Positions 1 to 13,800 of a stretch of DNA of 64,000 bases are shown here, in pieces. The notes beneath the pieces are model-generated. The model did not search any database and was not told where the DNA came from. It was given only the letters and a program-made list of their open reading frames with translations. The DNA is from Forficula auricularia (lineage: Eukaryota; Arthropoda; Insecta; Dermaptera; Forficulidae): NCBI GenBank assembly GCA_024734495.1, contig JALMQS010000681.1:9189576-9253575 (forward strand), in the 5' to 3' direction. How positions within the stretch are numbered: the stretch's first letter is position 1; each line of letters opens with the position of its first letter. A program made the translations under genes and the position numbers.

Positions 1-449
1 TGGTTCACATGTTTCTACTAACCACTGTAATTAGTGTATAGTGAAAGTCGCAAGATGGCAATTCGAGTTGTTGTAGGGAAGCTACTTGCCATTAGTAAAT
101 AGAAACCATTTCTATTCACTTGAACTCGCCACTCTACTAATATGTACTAACCTTTTATATTATTCCATTTTAAATAAAAAATTTATAATATTATCAAAAT
201 ATATTCAGAAATTTACAAAGTTAAACTAAAATCGTATTGGCTGCTCATACTTGAGAACGATCGCAGAATAAGCTAATAGAAAGGTTGAATTTTGATATAT
301 ATATATATATATCAGGGTTGGGCAGTAACTAGTTTCAAATAATTCAATTATTAAGGTCCGTTACTTTTGGTAACTAGTTTCTCAAAACAAAAGGAACTAG
401 TATTTGTACTGAGTCTTTTTTAGGATGCAAGTGTAACAGTAAAGTTGCT

Positions 450-700
450 AGTTCTTTTAATTTACCATACAAACTATGAGAAAGTATTGTAATCCTGCAT
501 GAAAAAAGTGCAGTTTAGGCTTGGTTTGATTGAAATACGAAGAAAAAAATTTACCCCAATCAAATACAAATTATATTTAAAATTTCAATTTAAACAAATC
601 AGGCGATTATGGTAAGAATGGGATAGTTACGATTTTGATCAAAAATTTGAGTGAAGAAAGCTACAATGTCTACAAAAAAGCTTCTTATAATAAATATATC
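450..700 (+). repeat. Diverged copy of the repeat flanking photolyase exon 1
   Basis: Contains AAGTATTGTAATCCTGCATG and GTCTACAAAAAAGC, matching the 155 bp repeats at 30383-30540 and 31092-31247. Strongly decayed. Confidence 0.45.
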
Positions 701-716
701 TTAATAATCAATTTTC

Positions 717-1004
717 GGCGACTGTGCGTCAGTGGCTAGAGTGTCGGGTCACTGACTCGAAGTAAGCTGGTTCGAGACTGAGTCTCGCCAGATCAGATAT
801 TTGCTGCCGCCTCCTCTTGGAAAGCAGTGGCAACCTACCAAGAGTATAATTGTCTAGTAACCTCTCCAAACTAGCCGTTCGGAACCGGCGTTAAAAAGTA
901 GGTCCCGTATAACTGTGTAAAACAACTAAACAAACTCAGCACAGGTATATGCGGAGAGGAGCCAAAACGTCAGGGAGACCTGATATGGCACTTAAAAGAA
1001 GAAG
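717..1004 (+). mobile_element. tRNA-derived SINE, full length
   Basis: Box A-like GTGGCTAGAGTG and box B-like GGTTCGAGACTG in a tRNA-like head, a ~200 bp body and an AAGAAGAAG-type tail. Flanked by AATCAATTTTC at 706-716 and 1005-1015. Confidence 0.8.
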
Positions 1005-1492
1005 AATCAATTTTCAGAAATTAATTCGTTGATAAATAATTATTATCTTGGATAAAATCATTTTTACGCTATTTATTATAAGAAGTTTTTTTGTAGACCT
1101 TGAAAGCTCTGTATTTAAAATGCAAAGAAATCTTTGAGGAAATTTGAAACAATTGACTATACACCCATGACAAAACTCACAAAATACTAGATGTACAAGT
1201 ATGGAATGCGGATTTGAGAAACAAATGACGCACAAATGCAGTGTGTAGTATAAAGATTTGACATAGATGGCACTTTGTTGCACCATCAACAAGTGTCAAA
1301 CGAGCATAAGTGATAAATTGAAAAAGTGTTTGCATAGTATTGTTTTGCTGTATTCAATATAGGTAGCTGCCAGACGTTGGATTAATTAATTAGTTAACTT
1401 GACTATAACTGCATTTAGAACTAAAACATTTTTCTAATAAAATACTTCCATTTTCAAGCCTATTGGCTCTTTTACTATACTAGACTACATAC

Positions 1493-1824
1493 CTTATCTA
1501 TTTTGAAAGGGTTACCAAACATATGCTGTCTTACAGGAGCAGATTCTATCTCCCTGAGTTGCGGTTGTTGTCTTTTAAGATATTCTTGATAATTACCCAT
1601 TTGTGCTATAGGCATACTATGTACATAATCATCGTCTAGTGTTTTGGTATGTGCGTGAGAATGTTGCAGGAAATTCGCTCGCATCCTTATAACTTGATCA
1701 AGAAGCGAACGCCTTGGTATGTCAAAAGCATTTTTATAACATTGTTGCCCTCTTGTTGAACGCAATACGCCAACCATGAAACTAGAATAATCGTTGAGCT
1801 GATCCCGCAATGAAGTAAATTTAT
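1493..1824 (-). CDS. INTS6: INTS6 exon 9 (last exon in window)
   Basis: The exon completes a split GAT codon and encodes 110 further residues. It holds NAFDIPRRSLLDQVIRMR, VHSMPIAQMGNYQEYL and FGNPFKIDK, the best conserved C-central block of INTS6. Acceptor ATTTTAG, donor AAG|GTATGTAG, phase 0. No further exon is recognised between 1 and 1492. Confidence 0.94.
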
Positions 1825-4800
1825 CTAAAATTAAAAGACCTTTAATCAATGAAAATGCATAATAATGAAAGATTTTCCTTAACTTATTTAATAGTAATTT
1901 TTATTTTTCAAAAAAACTACTGTAGGGAGGACAGTCATTCTTTTGTAAGCTCTGCCCTTGCCCGAAAAGTGTCCTCCACATGTCCTTCTTTTCGATATTT
2001 GAAGACTATTCTGTAAATCTTCGTATTCGATTGAGATTTGGCGGCCCTCTTGCTAGCCAGGGGGCTACGCCACCTGGACCCCACCCCCGCATCCGAGCCC
2101 GACACTGCACCCCCACCCCCGCTACGACCCCTGGACTCGCCAACACCCGAAACCCCCGCTATGCCCTCTGGACCCCCAACCCTGCACCCACCCCCGAACC
2201 CAGTTTTTGCATTTCTAGCCTTCTAGTGGCCCACAGATTACGTGTCCAAAATTTGGTTATAGTTTGCTCCAATAGCAAGATCTTACATTTTTTGACCCCA
2301 TTTTGGGTGGTTAGTTTTTGCATTTCTAGCCCTAGACTAGATGGCTAGAAGCCCACAGATTATATGTACAAAATTTGGTTATAGTTTGCTCCAATAGCAA
2401 GAATTTACATTTTTTGACCCCCCCCCCATTTTGGGTGGTTAGTTTTTGCATTTCTAGCTCTCTAGAGGCCCACAGATTATGTATTATATACAAAATTTGG
2501 TTGAGTTTGCTCCAAGGGCAAGAGTTTACTTTTTTTCAATCTCCCCCCCTTTTTGGGTGTTTTTTGGGGGAATTTTTTTTAACAAAAGTTGTCATAAATC
2601 ACATCCCCTACAACTTTACTCATAAGAAAATTTGCTGTAGAGTTAATACTTTAGGAGTTATTTGATAATTTCCATTCGTGTACCCCCCAAACCCACTTTT
2701 GGGGTCAAAATATCAAAACGTTATATAGCAATAAACCTAAGTTAGAAGACATCTGATCCAAATATGAAATTTCATAATAATCCCTTCAGCCGTTTTTACG
2801 TGAATCGTGAGCAACTTTTCGCGGAACCCACAGAAACATACAGACAGACAGGAATTTTGTTGAGGGTGTTTTCGTTCATAATTTTGCTTGAAACGTGTGC
2901 AACTAAAATTTGGCGTGATTTGGAGCAATGTACAGATAAAAACTTAATTTTATATATATATTCAATAGGAAGACATTCCTTGTTCAGATATTTCCAATAT
3001 GTTGTTAAGAAATGATAAATTGACAAAAAATATTCATTCAATGGAAAAGTACTCATTTAAATAAAAATTACAATATAAAATGCTACAAATTTTTTTACTA
3101 AACATTTATCATATTATATAGTTTATTATTGTTTCAATGAATATTTCTTTTCTTTACGATATTTTTTCTTTAATTAATTTGAGTCCTCCTTTTCATTGTT
3201 AAATAAAAAGTTGGCCACCTTACACAGGCTATTGGACTCCAATTTTATAAATATTTAGGCACACATATTCAGGCAAATTTAAAGTGGGATATACATATTA
3301 GTTATATAGTCAATAAGGCTTATAGGAAATTGAGGATGTTTGGTAGAATCTTGAAGGGTACATCTAGGAATTTTACTTAGAGAAAGTGGTGTAGGTTTTA
3401 GGTGAAACATGATATTAATTAATAAAGTAAAGGGTGTGTAGTTTCACAGTGAAATCTTGAAGGGTACATCTAGGAATTTTACTTAGTGAAAGTGGTGTAG
3501 GTTTTAGGTGAAACATGATATTAATTAATAAAGTAAAGGGTGTGTAGTTTCACAGTGAAATCTTGAAGGGTACATCTAGGAATTTTAATTAGAGAAAGTG
3601 GTGTAGGTTTTAGGTGAAACATGATATTAATTAATAAAGTAAAGGGTGTGTAGTTTCACAATGAAATCTTGAAGGGTACATCTAGGAATTTTACTTAGAG
3701 AAAGTGGTGTAGGTTTTAGGTGAAACATGATTAATTTACATCTAGGAAGTTAAGTCAAAAGTTTATTTAACTTATGTGAGACCTAATTTAGAGTATTGTT
3801 CGGTGGTTTGGGACAAACATCCGCAACGATTAGAGAGAAAAATTGATATGGTACAAAGGAGGGTGGCTAGATTTGTTTTTGGTAAATTTGATAGGTTTAG
3901 TAGTGTCACTTTAATGATTAATGAATTAAGATGGTCTAGCTTATTGGAGAGAAGGGAATGGGCTAAATTGAAAGGGATTTTCAAAGCCTATAAGGGTTTT
4001 AGGAGTTGGGAAGAAATAACGAATAGATTTCAGGAACCAAGTTATTTAGGTAGAGCTGATCATAGAAAAAAGATTCGTAAGCCAAGATTCTTGAAAAATA
4101 TCGGTTTACATTCATTTGTAGGATCTGGCATTGATTTGTGGAATAGTCTGTCTGTTACTACTTGGGATTATAGTCCTCTGCCCCTATGATTAAATCAATT
4201 ATAAATTATGTCCTAGAGTTGTGCAAAATTTTATTTAGTTCTCACAAGCAGAGATTACCTGAGGTAGAGAGAGGTCATACCATCCTTGTTAAGGTTTTGA
4301 CCAGGTTTCCTTAACAACTTAAGACAAATGTCGGGGTGGCTAATGCGTCGTTTGCTCCCGGTATCGGGTTTTTGCGCGGAATTATTTAAATTACGTTTTA
4401 TCTTGATGGAAATCTATGATCATGTTATTTGTTAATGAGCATAGGTCATACCATCCTTGTTAAGGTTTTGACCAGGTTTCCTTAACAACTTATGGCAAAT
4501 GTCGGGATGGCTAATGCGTCGTTTGCTCCTGGTATCGGGTTTTTGCGCGGAATTATTTAAATTACGTTTTGTCTTTTGATGGAAATCTATGATCATGTTA
4601 TTTGTTAATGAGCATACATTTCTATTTTTTTCTTGTTTGTTAATTGTTAATTTATTTTAATTGATTTGTATTTATGTTTATTAATTTCTGTAGTTAATTT
4701 ATATTGATGTTTTGTTGACCTAGCCACCGAGGACTTGTGCCTCTAAGCAGGTCGAGTAATAAAGATTTATTTATTTAAACGTGTAGTGCAATTTTCAGTA

Positions 4801-7800
4801 TAGTCATATTTGACCAGGCTATAGCAACTACTTCCCATATACTCTCTCTCCTCTTATCCTGAATAATTTAGACGGTTGATTCTACAGAAAACTGCTGGAG
4901 GATCGTGAGTGATATTTTTATAAATTTATAATAAATCACTAGTGAGTAGAATAAATTGTTTGAATTATTTAAATAATGAACAGAGGTCAATATGAATTTT
5001 CAAAATTAATCAATAGATTCTTAATTTATAAGATAAACTCAAATGTGTACATTAAAATTAATAAAAATTGTAATTTAATTAAACATGGAAGAAAAATAAA
5101 TGATAAATATTTACCTTGTAGTTGTGGATGAGTAATAAGATCTTTTTTAAATTGTGAACGAGATACAACTCGAATGCCTTCAACCCCTGAAGGCTGAGCT
5201 CCTTTTTGAGGTTTATTGCTGACTTCATTACACATTCTGTCGAATTCGACTTTCGCTTGTACTTTTAATCTTTTCAAATAAGTCATCACGCTATAGCTTA
5301 GTGAATTATCCATAGATTCGGGAATTAATGTATGGGCTAATGTGGTTGGAGCTGCCATTCTCATAAGAGCTCTTCGAAGAGGCTAATGATAAAAAAAATT
5401 AAATCTATTAATATTGTAATTTTTCATTTAATAGAACATAAATAATGAAAATCGACATAATAGGCATGCTTCAAATAATTAAAAACTAAAACATAAAATA
5501 TTTTTCAACCAATCACAATTCACAAAAGAAATTAAATTAAAAATGTCGAATCTTTAGGTACTTATCGAGGGAAAATAGTGGGTGAGAGGTTGGTGAATAA
5601 ATTATATATACAGGCATTAAAATCTAGTCTAGTTATTATTTGAGTAGATAGGCATGAAAGAAATATTTCTATGGAATTTTGGATGGAATAATCTTAAAAA
5701 TTGCTTTTGCAGTAGGAGTGTTTTAAAATATAATATAGTATTAGATGTGACAAATCAGAGGAAAAATAGTAGGTGAGAGGTTGGTGAATAAATGATAGTA
5801 CCTGGAGGCACCGAGCGATGCTCGGTAACTTCTTCCTTCAGTTAAAACCTTTTATTTTAATATTATTTTTAATTTAAAATTCTGATAAAAAGGTAGATTT
5901 TTATTTGAGAGCCGTTTTCAAATTAAAAAAAATACAAATAATATATAGTATTCGCCCACTGTACCCCCCCCCCCCCACCCCAGAAACCTCGCCATACCCC
6001 CGGATCCCCCACCACTGCACCTCACCTCCTGCACCTGTTTTGATTCAACTATATGATTCATTTTTATTCATCCAATTGTTAATAAATAAAACCTATCAAA
6101 ATGTGTTGTTTTTTCAGAAAATTGAGTCCTGCTTATGCGAAATATATTTTTAAATAAATTCTTGATTATTTTTTATTCTATTAAATAAATAAAATTCTTT
6201 ATAAAAACAATTATAAAACGTTTATTAATATTTCTAACGTTTAGGTTGAACAAAATATGTTAAAAACCACAATCACAATACTTCTTCAAGGCCTTTGAGA
6301 ATAAAGGAATTACCCGACCCATTGTCTGCCTGAGCACAAAAGGAAAAGGGAAACCTTTTTTTAAAACCCTAAGAATGGGATTTGTCTACCTGAGAATAAT
6401 TAATTTGATTACGAAAAAACCCATCAAAAACAGTTTTGTCGAAGATGAGACCGTGACAGATCGAATTGTCACCCCAAAAACCCCCTAACTCGTGAATTTC
6501 ATCAAAATCGGTAGAGTCATTTTCAAAATAGAACCAAGATACAAATAAATATATATATACAAATAAATATACAATTTTTGCTCGTTTAATAAGAGTAGAT
6601 ATACAGGCATTAAAATCTAGTCTAGTTATTATTTGAGTAGATAGGCATGAAAGAAATATTTCTATGGTATTTTGGATGGAATAATCTTAAAAATCCAAAA
6701 ATTGCTTTTTGCAGTAGGAGTGTTTTAAAATATAATATTAGTATTAGATGTATGTAAACATGCACAAATCTTTAGTTTTGTAAATATAGTTTATTGTAAT
6801 TATTTATTTTTAATTTTTACATACCACTGCATAATAAGCTGGCATTGTCCTTAAATAGTTTTGCCATTGAGTTCGCCATTCATTTGTTGGTTTACATCGA
6901 TGAATTTTAAAAAGTTCATCGAGAAGAGGAAGGAGTACTGGATAATTATATGGCATTACAAAAAGATTCACGCAAGCAAGATTTGTACTTGCTTTCAGAT
7001 ATCCGAAAGGGTGTCCAACATCAGAATTCTTATAACTATTCATTACAAAGACCTAGAAACAAAAATGGAAGAACATATTACTTTAAAATATAATAAGTGA
7101 AAGAAAAGAAAAATAGACTATGTATCTATTCGAGGAATGTTCAGATAATATAATACATTTATAACCAGGGACGGCGGATTCGTGGGGTCAGCTGACCCCC
7201 CTGGGAATTTGTCTACGTATTGCATACCCCCCAGACCCCCCGAGAGGCCTACATCACTTTCCAAGTTTTGACCCCCCTGCCCTAAGATCGTTCCGCCGTG
7301 CTTGTTTATAACATTGTTATTGATTTATTTTAGGAATTCTTTATTCCCGGTGAGTAGAAAAACAAAACTATAATTGATTGATGTGCTTGAGACAAGGCCG
7401 ATTTAATATTGTTAACATTGTTATTGATATTCGTACTTATTAGGGTGGGTCAAAAAAATCTATTATTTTTTTCACAAGTGTCACGGAAAAATGGGTTGCT
7501 AGACACCTTAAAAAAATTCTTTCTAAATATGGGCTCTTAATTTTAATAGGAAGATCCTCCGCATCGCAGTTTCTTATTTTTTCCTCAGTCCAATAGAAAA
7601 AAAATCATACCTCATCATTAATTGATTGTACAGAAAAATGTTCTTAAAGAATTTCGTAGGAAATATAATGCTCTACAAAAAAGGTATCTTATATTTTTTC
7701 CGTAAACCTCACCATTTGAAAGATATTGAAGATTTAAGATTGATTATTTTAAGACAAATTTCATTTTTGTTTATGACTTTTATAACTCGACAATAAATGG

Positions 7801-10800
7801 CTATTATAAAATTCGCAATACAAATTTTTGTAGGAAATTAACTGCTCTTTAAAAAAGGTGTCTTATGTTTTAGCGATTAAATTAAGCGTTCAAAAGATAT
7901 TCATCATCAAACTTTCATGTGTAAAGATTTTAATTTTAAGAGTTTTTGATTAGATATTCGAAAAATTTCAATTTAATTTATAAGTTTTGAGAACATTTAC
8001 ACGAATTTTAATTTTTATCAACTGAGAAACTTCGAAATATTTAAAATTAATATTTAAATTTTCTAAGGACAATATCCAGCTATAGTGGAAAAATGCTTAA
8101 AGACGTTTTGAAGACGTTATCGAAAACAACAACATGATCGTGATTTCTAATGATTAAAAATAAAATGTTTAGAATAATTGAAAAAAATTTTCAAAAATTT
8201 TGAAAATAAAACTCAAATAATACTTATATTAATGACAAAAAATGAAATTTGTATGAAATTCATAAATTAAATTGAAATTTTTCGAATATCTAATCAAAAA
8301 CTCTTAAAATCTTTACACATGAAAGTTTGATGATGAATATCTTTTGAACGCTTAATTTAATCGCCAAATCATAAGACACCATTTTTATAGAGCAGTTAAT
8401 TTCCTATAAAAATTTGTATTGTGAATTTTATAATAGCTATTTATTGTCGAGTTATAAAATTCATAAACAAAAATGAAATTTGTCTTAAAATAATCAAACT
8501 TAAATCTTCAATATCTTTCAAATGGTGAGGTTTACGGAAAAAATATAAGATACCTTTTTTGTAGAGCATTATATTTAAGAACATTTTTCTGTACAATCAA
8601 TTAATGATGAGGTATGATTTTTTTCTATTGGACTGAGGAAAAAATAAGAAACTGCGATGCGGAGGATCTTCCTATTAAAATTAAGAGCTCATATTTAGAA
8701 AGAATTTTTTTATGGTGTCTAGCAACCCATTTTTCCGTGTCACTTGTAAAAAAAAATAATGGATTTTTTTGACCCACCCTAGTACTTATATATTCTTAGT
8801 AAAAAAAGGACGTTAAGGTGCGTTAAAAACGATAAAAAATTAATTTTTTTAAGTCGAATTAATGGCGTGCCGTTAGAGGGCTAATTGGACTCTTTTCAAA
8901 TATTTGAAATGTTCAGAGAAATTATCAAATGAGAGAAATGAGTCAAAGTAGACCTCTGACGTTACACCATTAATTCGACTTCAAAAAATAAATTAAATTA
9001 TACTTTTTATCCCACCCAAATATATTCTTTTTTTCAAGTTTATTATTTTTTAATTTTTAGTAATATTTGGGATCTATATTTTAGTTTTATTTTCTGCTGT
9101 TTTTTTCGGTAGGTATCTTCTAATAATACTTGAAATTAAGATGAATATTATTCAAAGAAAAAAACTCGCTAGGCTTTTCGGTAAAATGAAACTATTCCCT
9201 CTGTGTCTTGAGCAGGGACAGCGGAACCCCCTGGGAATTTGTCTACGGGATCAAGGGGATCAGCGGACCTCCTAAAGAAAGAAATTTTAAGAACTGCGTG
9301 ACCTGGTTAACATCATGCGAGAACAGCCTCAAACCAGAAGGTTATTTTCGGAAATATCGACTTGAATAAAATTGATCCTTGTTCTGCCGGCTTCTTCAGC
9401 TACAGCTGAACGAACATTTTCAAATCTGAGAAGGCTTAAAACTTGGTTGAGGTCGACAATGTTACAAAAAAGACTAAAACATTTAATTGTGTTGTCAGTT
9501 CATCGAGATCTTGCCAAAAACATTTCTGAATTGGCTATTGCTAAGAAGTTCATCAACAATGTATCAACAAGAGCTACAATATTCGGCAAAATCCAATGAA
9601 CACTTGATTGTAGATTAATTTAGTGTCTTAAGATCATAATTAGTAGAGATTGTGGTGTTGGTGCAAGGTGAAACATCTTTAATAAAGATAAGAGTAAATA
9701 AATATTCTATTTAATATTGATTTACTATGAGTTAAGGATTCTAGGTCACTTATTTCACATTAAAATTAAAAAATTAAAAGATATAATTTTTTTTCTTTTT
9801 CAATATATATATTTCGGGCTATCAACCCATCTTCAGGAAGTACAGAAAGTAACTAATTCAACTGATTGGAATAACAGGTTATATATATATCAATACACAT
9901 ATATATAACCTGTTATTCAATCAGTTGAATTAGTTACTTTCTGTACTTCCTGAAGATGGGTTGATAGTCGAAATATATATATTGAAAAAGAAAAAAATTT
10001 ATTTCTTTAATTTTTTAATTTTAATGTGAAATAAGTGACCTAAAATCCTTAACTCATAGTAAATCAATATTAAATATAATATTTATTTACTCTTATCTTT
10101 TATCTTATGATCATGTCCAATTTATTGAACATTAATTACCAGTTACCGGTAGTTTCTTAATTAATTTTTTTTTTATGAACAAAGGTTTTGTTTTCCTAGT
10201 TACATAAGTTTATTACTCATATTTGCTAAGAATAATACAAGTATATAATGCTAATTAATTTCGTTTGATTTTATTACCCTTTGAACCTAAACTCAAGCAT
10301 TATAAGTACAAACAAAAATTTGAGCTCTTTTTTCTTTCAGTTTTCAATAAAACCACAGCTACAAACTGCTTAATAATGCAGGAATTATTTAACGGATTAT
10401 AGTGGTGTTTCACAAAGTGGAAATAAAATTAAAAAAATTAAAAAATCTTTTAAATTATTTTGGAGATGCTTAATAATGAGTAAAGTTTAAGGTAGTTGTT
10501 TCGCGACAATACTAGCAAAAAAGTTAATGCTAGAGTATATAGAACAGACAATAAGGAATCATAATTCATAAGCCCAAAACTTTTTGCTGTTTATGTACCG
10601 ATTCTACCCAATCCCGTGCTCGTTTGACAAATTTGGCACCATTGTAAGAGATTGAATATTTTTATATTAAAATGACATACATATAAAATACATTTTTAAT
10701 TTCTATAAAAATAGTTTTGTTATTTTTTAACAAATGTAATAATCAACGCCTACGTTACACCTTATGAAAATTATCATTTTGAAAAAATCTAGCGCATGCG

Positions 10801-13800
10801 TCTTTCGCTGGTTAAATAAATGCGCTGTTGCCAAATTGTTTTTCGTCTAAATTTTTTTTATACATTTTTCATTATTTATTCCTTATTATCTCAGAAACTG
10901 TGTTGTAACTATGAATCAAAATTGTCTTAAAATATGTATTGGTTATTGTTTAATGTTGGTTTAGTTTTTTATAAAAATGGTAAGAAGGGTTTCTTAATTA
11001 TAATTAAATATGTATGTAAATTTTCCGATATTCCGTATAGTGCAATGTTAAAGAGCCTGAAAAACTCGATTTTTGAAATTTAATATCTCCGGAACTGTAT
11101 TGTTCATAAATTTCGTTTTGTCACCAATCGATGCAGAAGTATTTAAATAATAATCTGTATAAATTACAAAAAAATCCTAAGAAAAAGCATTGGGCGGAAC
11201 AACTACTTTAAGGAAAGCGGTGTTGGTTTATAGTGAAACATATAATCCGTTAAATAATTCCTGTGCTTAATAATGGGTTAAATGGTCCAATTTGTTTCAA
11301 AAAATTTTGGGGGAGGTCCATCCACCCCCCCCCCCCCCCCCGGTGGCCTACATCACTTTCAAGTTTTGACCCCCTTGGCCTAGATCGTTCCGCCGTCCTT
11401 GGTCTGAGAGAGAATATACTACGTGCACACTTTACAAGCATTTATCTGGATGTTGGGGCAATCCGCTTTCTCTCTCTGTCTCTCATTCTACCTGGCTTTC
11501 TATCTCTGTCATTGGAATTTCCGTCTCATTTGACTTGAATCACTACTGTGACAAAAGAAGTCTATTAAAAAAAAAACAATGGTTTAATGAACATCAAATC
11601 AATGAAAAATATTTTAACAAAGATTTTCTAAATTATTTATATTTATTTCGTTAAACTATGTATTTGCCAATGATAAAAGGAAATTTGTTTCTGAAATGTT
11701 TGAACAACTGGCCCTTAAAATTTCGGTTTTTAGTCTAGCCCGTTAATAGACAGTTCCTCTATTGAAGTTTTATTTTTTGGCAAGTGGTGTTTTTGCAAAG
11801 AACGCCTCATTTTGTAAATATATTTGTAAAAACTAAATAAAATTAGTCCATTCCTTTCTTTGACGGTCTTCTGTATATTTGAATATGGCTAAGCCGAGCT
11901 TTCAAGTTACATACAATAAAGATGATTAATATAATATATTAGAAATAAAGTATACTAACCTGCCAACAAGTTGTATTCTGCTTTCTTGCAAGTATATATT
12001 GTGTCAGAGGACTTGGCTCTAGTTCATATTTATCAAACGGTAAATTTTCTATTACCATAGGCTCCTGACTTGTACAAGTAAATTTGACATTTGGATGAGC
12101 TGATCGGGCTGGCTGAAATTTTAAATATAGGTCAATTAGACAATTTAAAATAGATGTGCAAGTATGATAGATTTGATATATTTACTAAGGATGTGGCTCC
12201 TGTTTCGGGCCAAAATGATTCAGGGATAGGCCAGTAGCCAACAGCGAAACCTCCTTTTTGGGACTGTCTTTGTACATAAATGAGCCTCCTACACTGATGC
12301 CAAGGACAATTAGTGAGCCCTTGTAAACTTCCGTTTGTTCGAACCTGCAAAAGAATAGATATTAAAAAAAATAATAAAACAGCTTCATTCTCGTGCATAC
12401 TTATTTTTAAATACGAGTATATTAAATTGTTCTAGGAAATTCAGACAATAACAATGAGGCAATTATTAATATGACGTTTCGTATCTTTATGAGTAGAAAG
12501 TTGATTGAAAAGTTTTTATTTTGCCGAGAGTAGGAGAGTTGTTGATTCATAAAGAGAAACAAAGAGGTTGTCCTCTGCTTGATGCAAATAAACATACACA
12601 CATATATATCAAAATTATATATGGGTATATACACTCACCGGCAAAAAAAATGCAACACCTAATATTTTTTTTTAATTTTTAATGTTTTACTTTTATAATA
12701 TCAATTTTTTAACAAAGTTAAAACATTTATATTATTTTTAAAGTCATTTTAAATAACTTTAAACACTTTTAATCTATAATATCAATAATTTAATTACAAA
12801 TCTCTAACATTGTTTCAAAATTTCAAATTTTCTTAAATTAGATTAATCAATACAATTTTTCCTGAATATTAAATTTTGTGATTTCAGTTGAGAAAAATCA
12901 TTAAAAGATGATCCGCTTGGTGATTATTTGTGATAATTAAGTGTGACAATTTACACTTATATTAGAACTTTTTTGAAAAAAAATAAACTTTAAAATACAT
13001 TTTTAAACTTAAATTAAAATTTTTATATTTAAAATTGTCTTAGAAATTATATTAATGAATTTTATTTTTTCAAAGATAAATATTATAAAATTAAAATATA
13101 CAAAATAAAAAAAATTAGGTGTTGCGTTTTTTGCCGGTGAGTGTATATTATTTATTTGTTTTGAGAGTATAGTTTCGAAGGCTTGGCCCTCATCATCAGT
13201 CTTACAAATGAGTGATGATGAAGGCCAAGCCTTCGAAACTATAGTCTCAAACAAATAAATAATATAATCTTAATAATGTTTCACTATAAACCAACAAGGC
13301 GTTCAGGCAGACAGAGTTGTTATGTATTATCAAACACAAAATTATATATAACACTAGCTGCAAGGCCCTCTTGCTAGCCAGGGGTACGCCCCCTGGACCC
13401 CCAACCCACGAATCCCACCCTCACACTACACTCCCCCCGACCCATCCAGCACCCCTACCCCCGCACCATGAACCCGTGCCAAACCCCCGCCCCCATACCA
13501 CAGAACCCAAACCTCACCCCCCACTCCAACCCACCACACTCCCTGAAACCCACCCAGCACCCCAACCTCCGCCCCCACACCACCACCCACCTCGGGCCCC
13601 CAACCCACGAACCCCAACCTCAGCCCCCACTCCAACCCACCACACTCCACGAAACCCACCCAGCACCCCCAACCCCCGCCCCCACACCACCACTTCAACA
13701 CTCTAACCTGCACCCCCACCTCGGACCCCCACCCCGTACCACCCCACTACGCCACTGGACCCTCACCTGAACCCCCCATCCACCAACCTGCACCCCCCTC

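Larger units (their letters stand above)
3225..4777 (+). mobile_element. Non-LTR retrotransposon (CR1/Jockey-like) 3' part, broken
   Basis: The RT C-terminal region reads KYLGTHIQANLKWDIHISYI before a tandem repeat, and YVRPNLEYCSVVWDKHPQR, VARFVFGKF and WSSLLERREWAKLKG after it (to 4189). A 171 bp duplicated 3' UTR unit (4272-4614) and an ending AATAAAGATTTATTTATTT follow. Interrupted, so inactive. Confidence 0.8.
9638..10103. mobile_element. Family C hammerhead-bearing inverted unit nested in a hAT remnant
   Basis: Inverted arms meet near 9895. It is flanked by CTTAAGATCAT (9627-9637) and CTTATGATCAT (10104-10114), an 11 bp target duplication with one mismatch. The left end has the GTGTTGGT...GTGAAACAT motif. 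Two outward hammerhead-like folds; no ORF. Confidence 0.7.
9213..11402 (+). mobile_element. hAT transposon remnant with transposase C-terminus
   Basis: Begins CAGGGACAGCGGAAC and ends GATCGTTCCGCCGTCC. Flanks GTCTTGAG and GTCTGAGA are close to an 8 bp duplication. It encloses a transposase fragment (9372-9599), a family C retroelement pair and a TTAA element. Confidence 0.7.
12480..13295. mobile_element. Family A hammerhead-bearing retroelement copy with nested mariner-type MITE
   Basis: The left end carries the family A tail (TTTTGCCGAGAGTAG to GATGCAAATAAACA). The right part has an inverted hammerhead pair at 13158-13252 and ends with a TGTTTCACTATAAACC motif. A 512 bp MITE interrupts it. 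No coding remnant is seen. Confidence 0.65.

Noticed and set aside
3347..3735. CRISPR-like regular spacing of repeats
   Set aside because: The period is 106 bp with no unique spacers; it is a tandem array inside a LINE in a eukaryotic genome.
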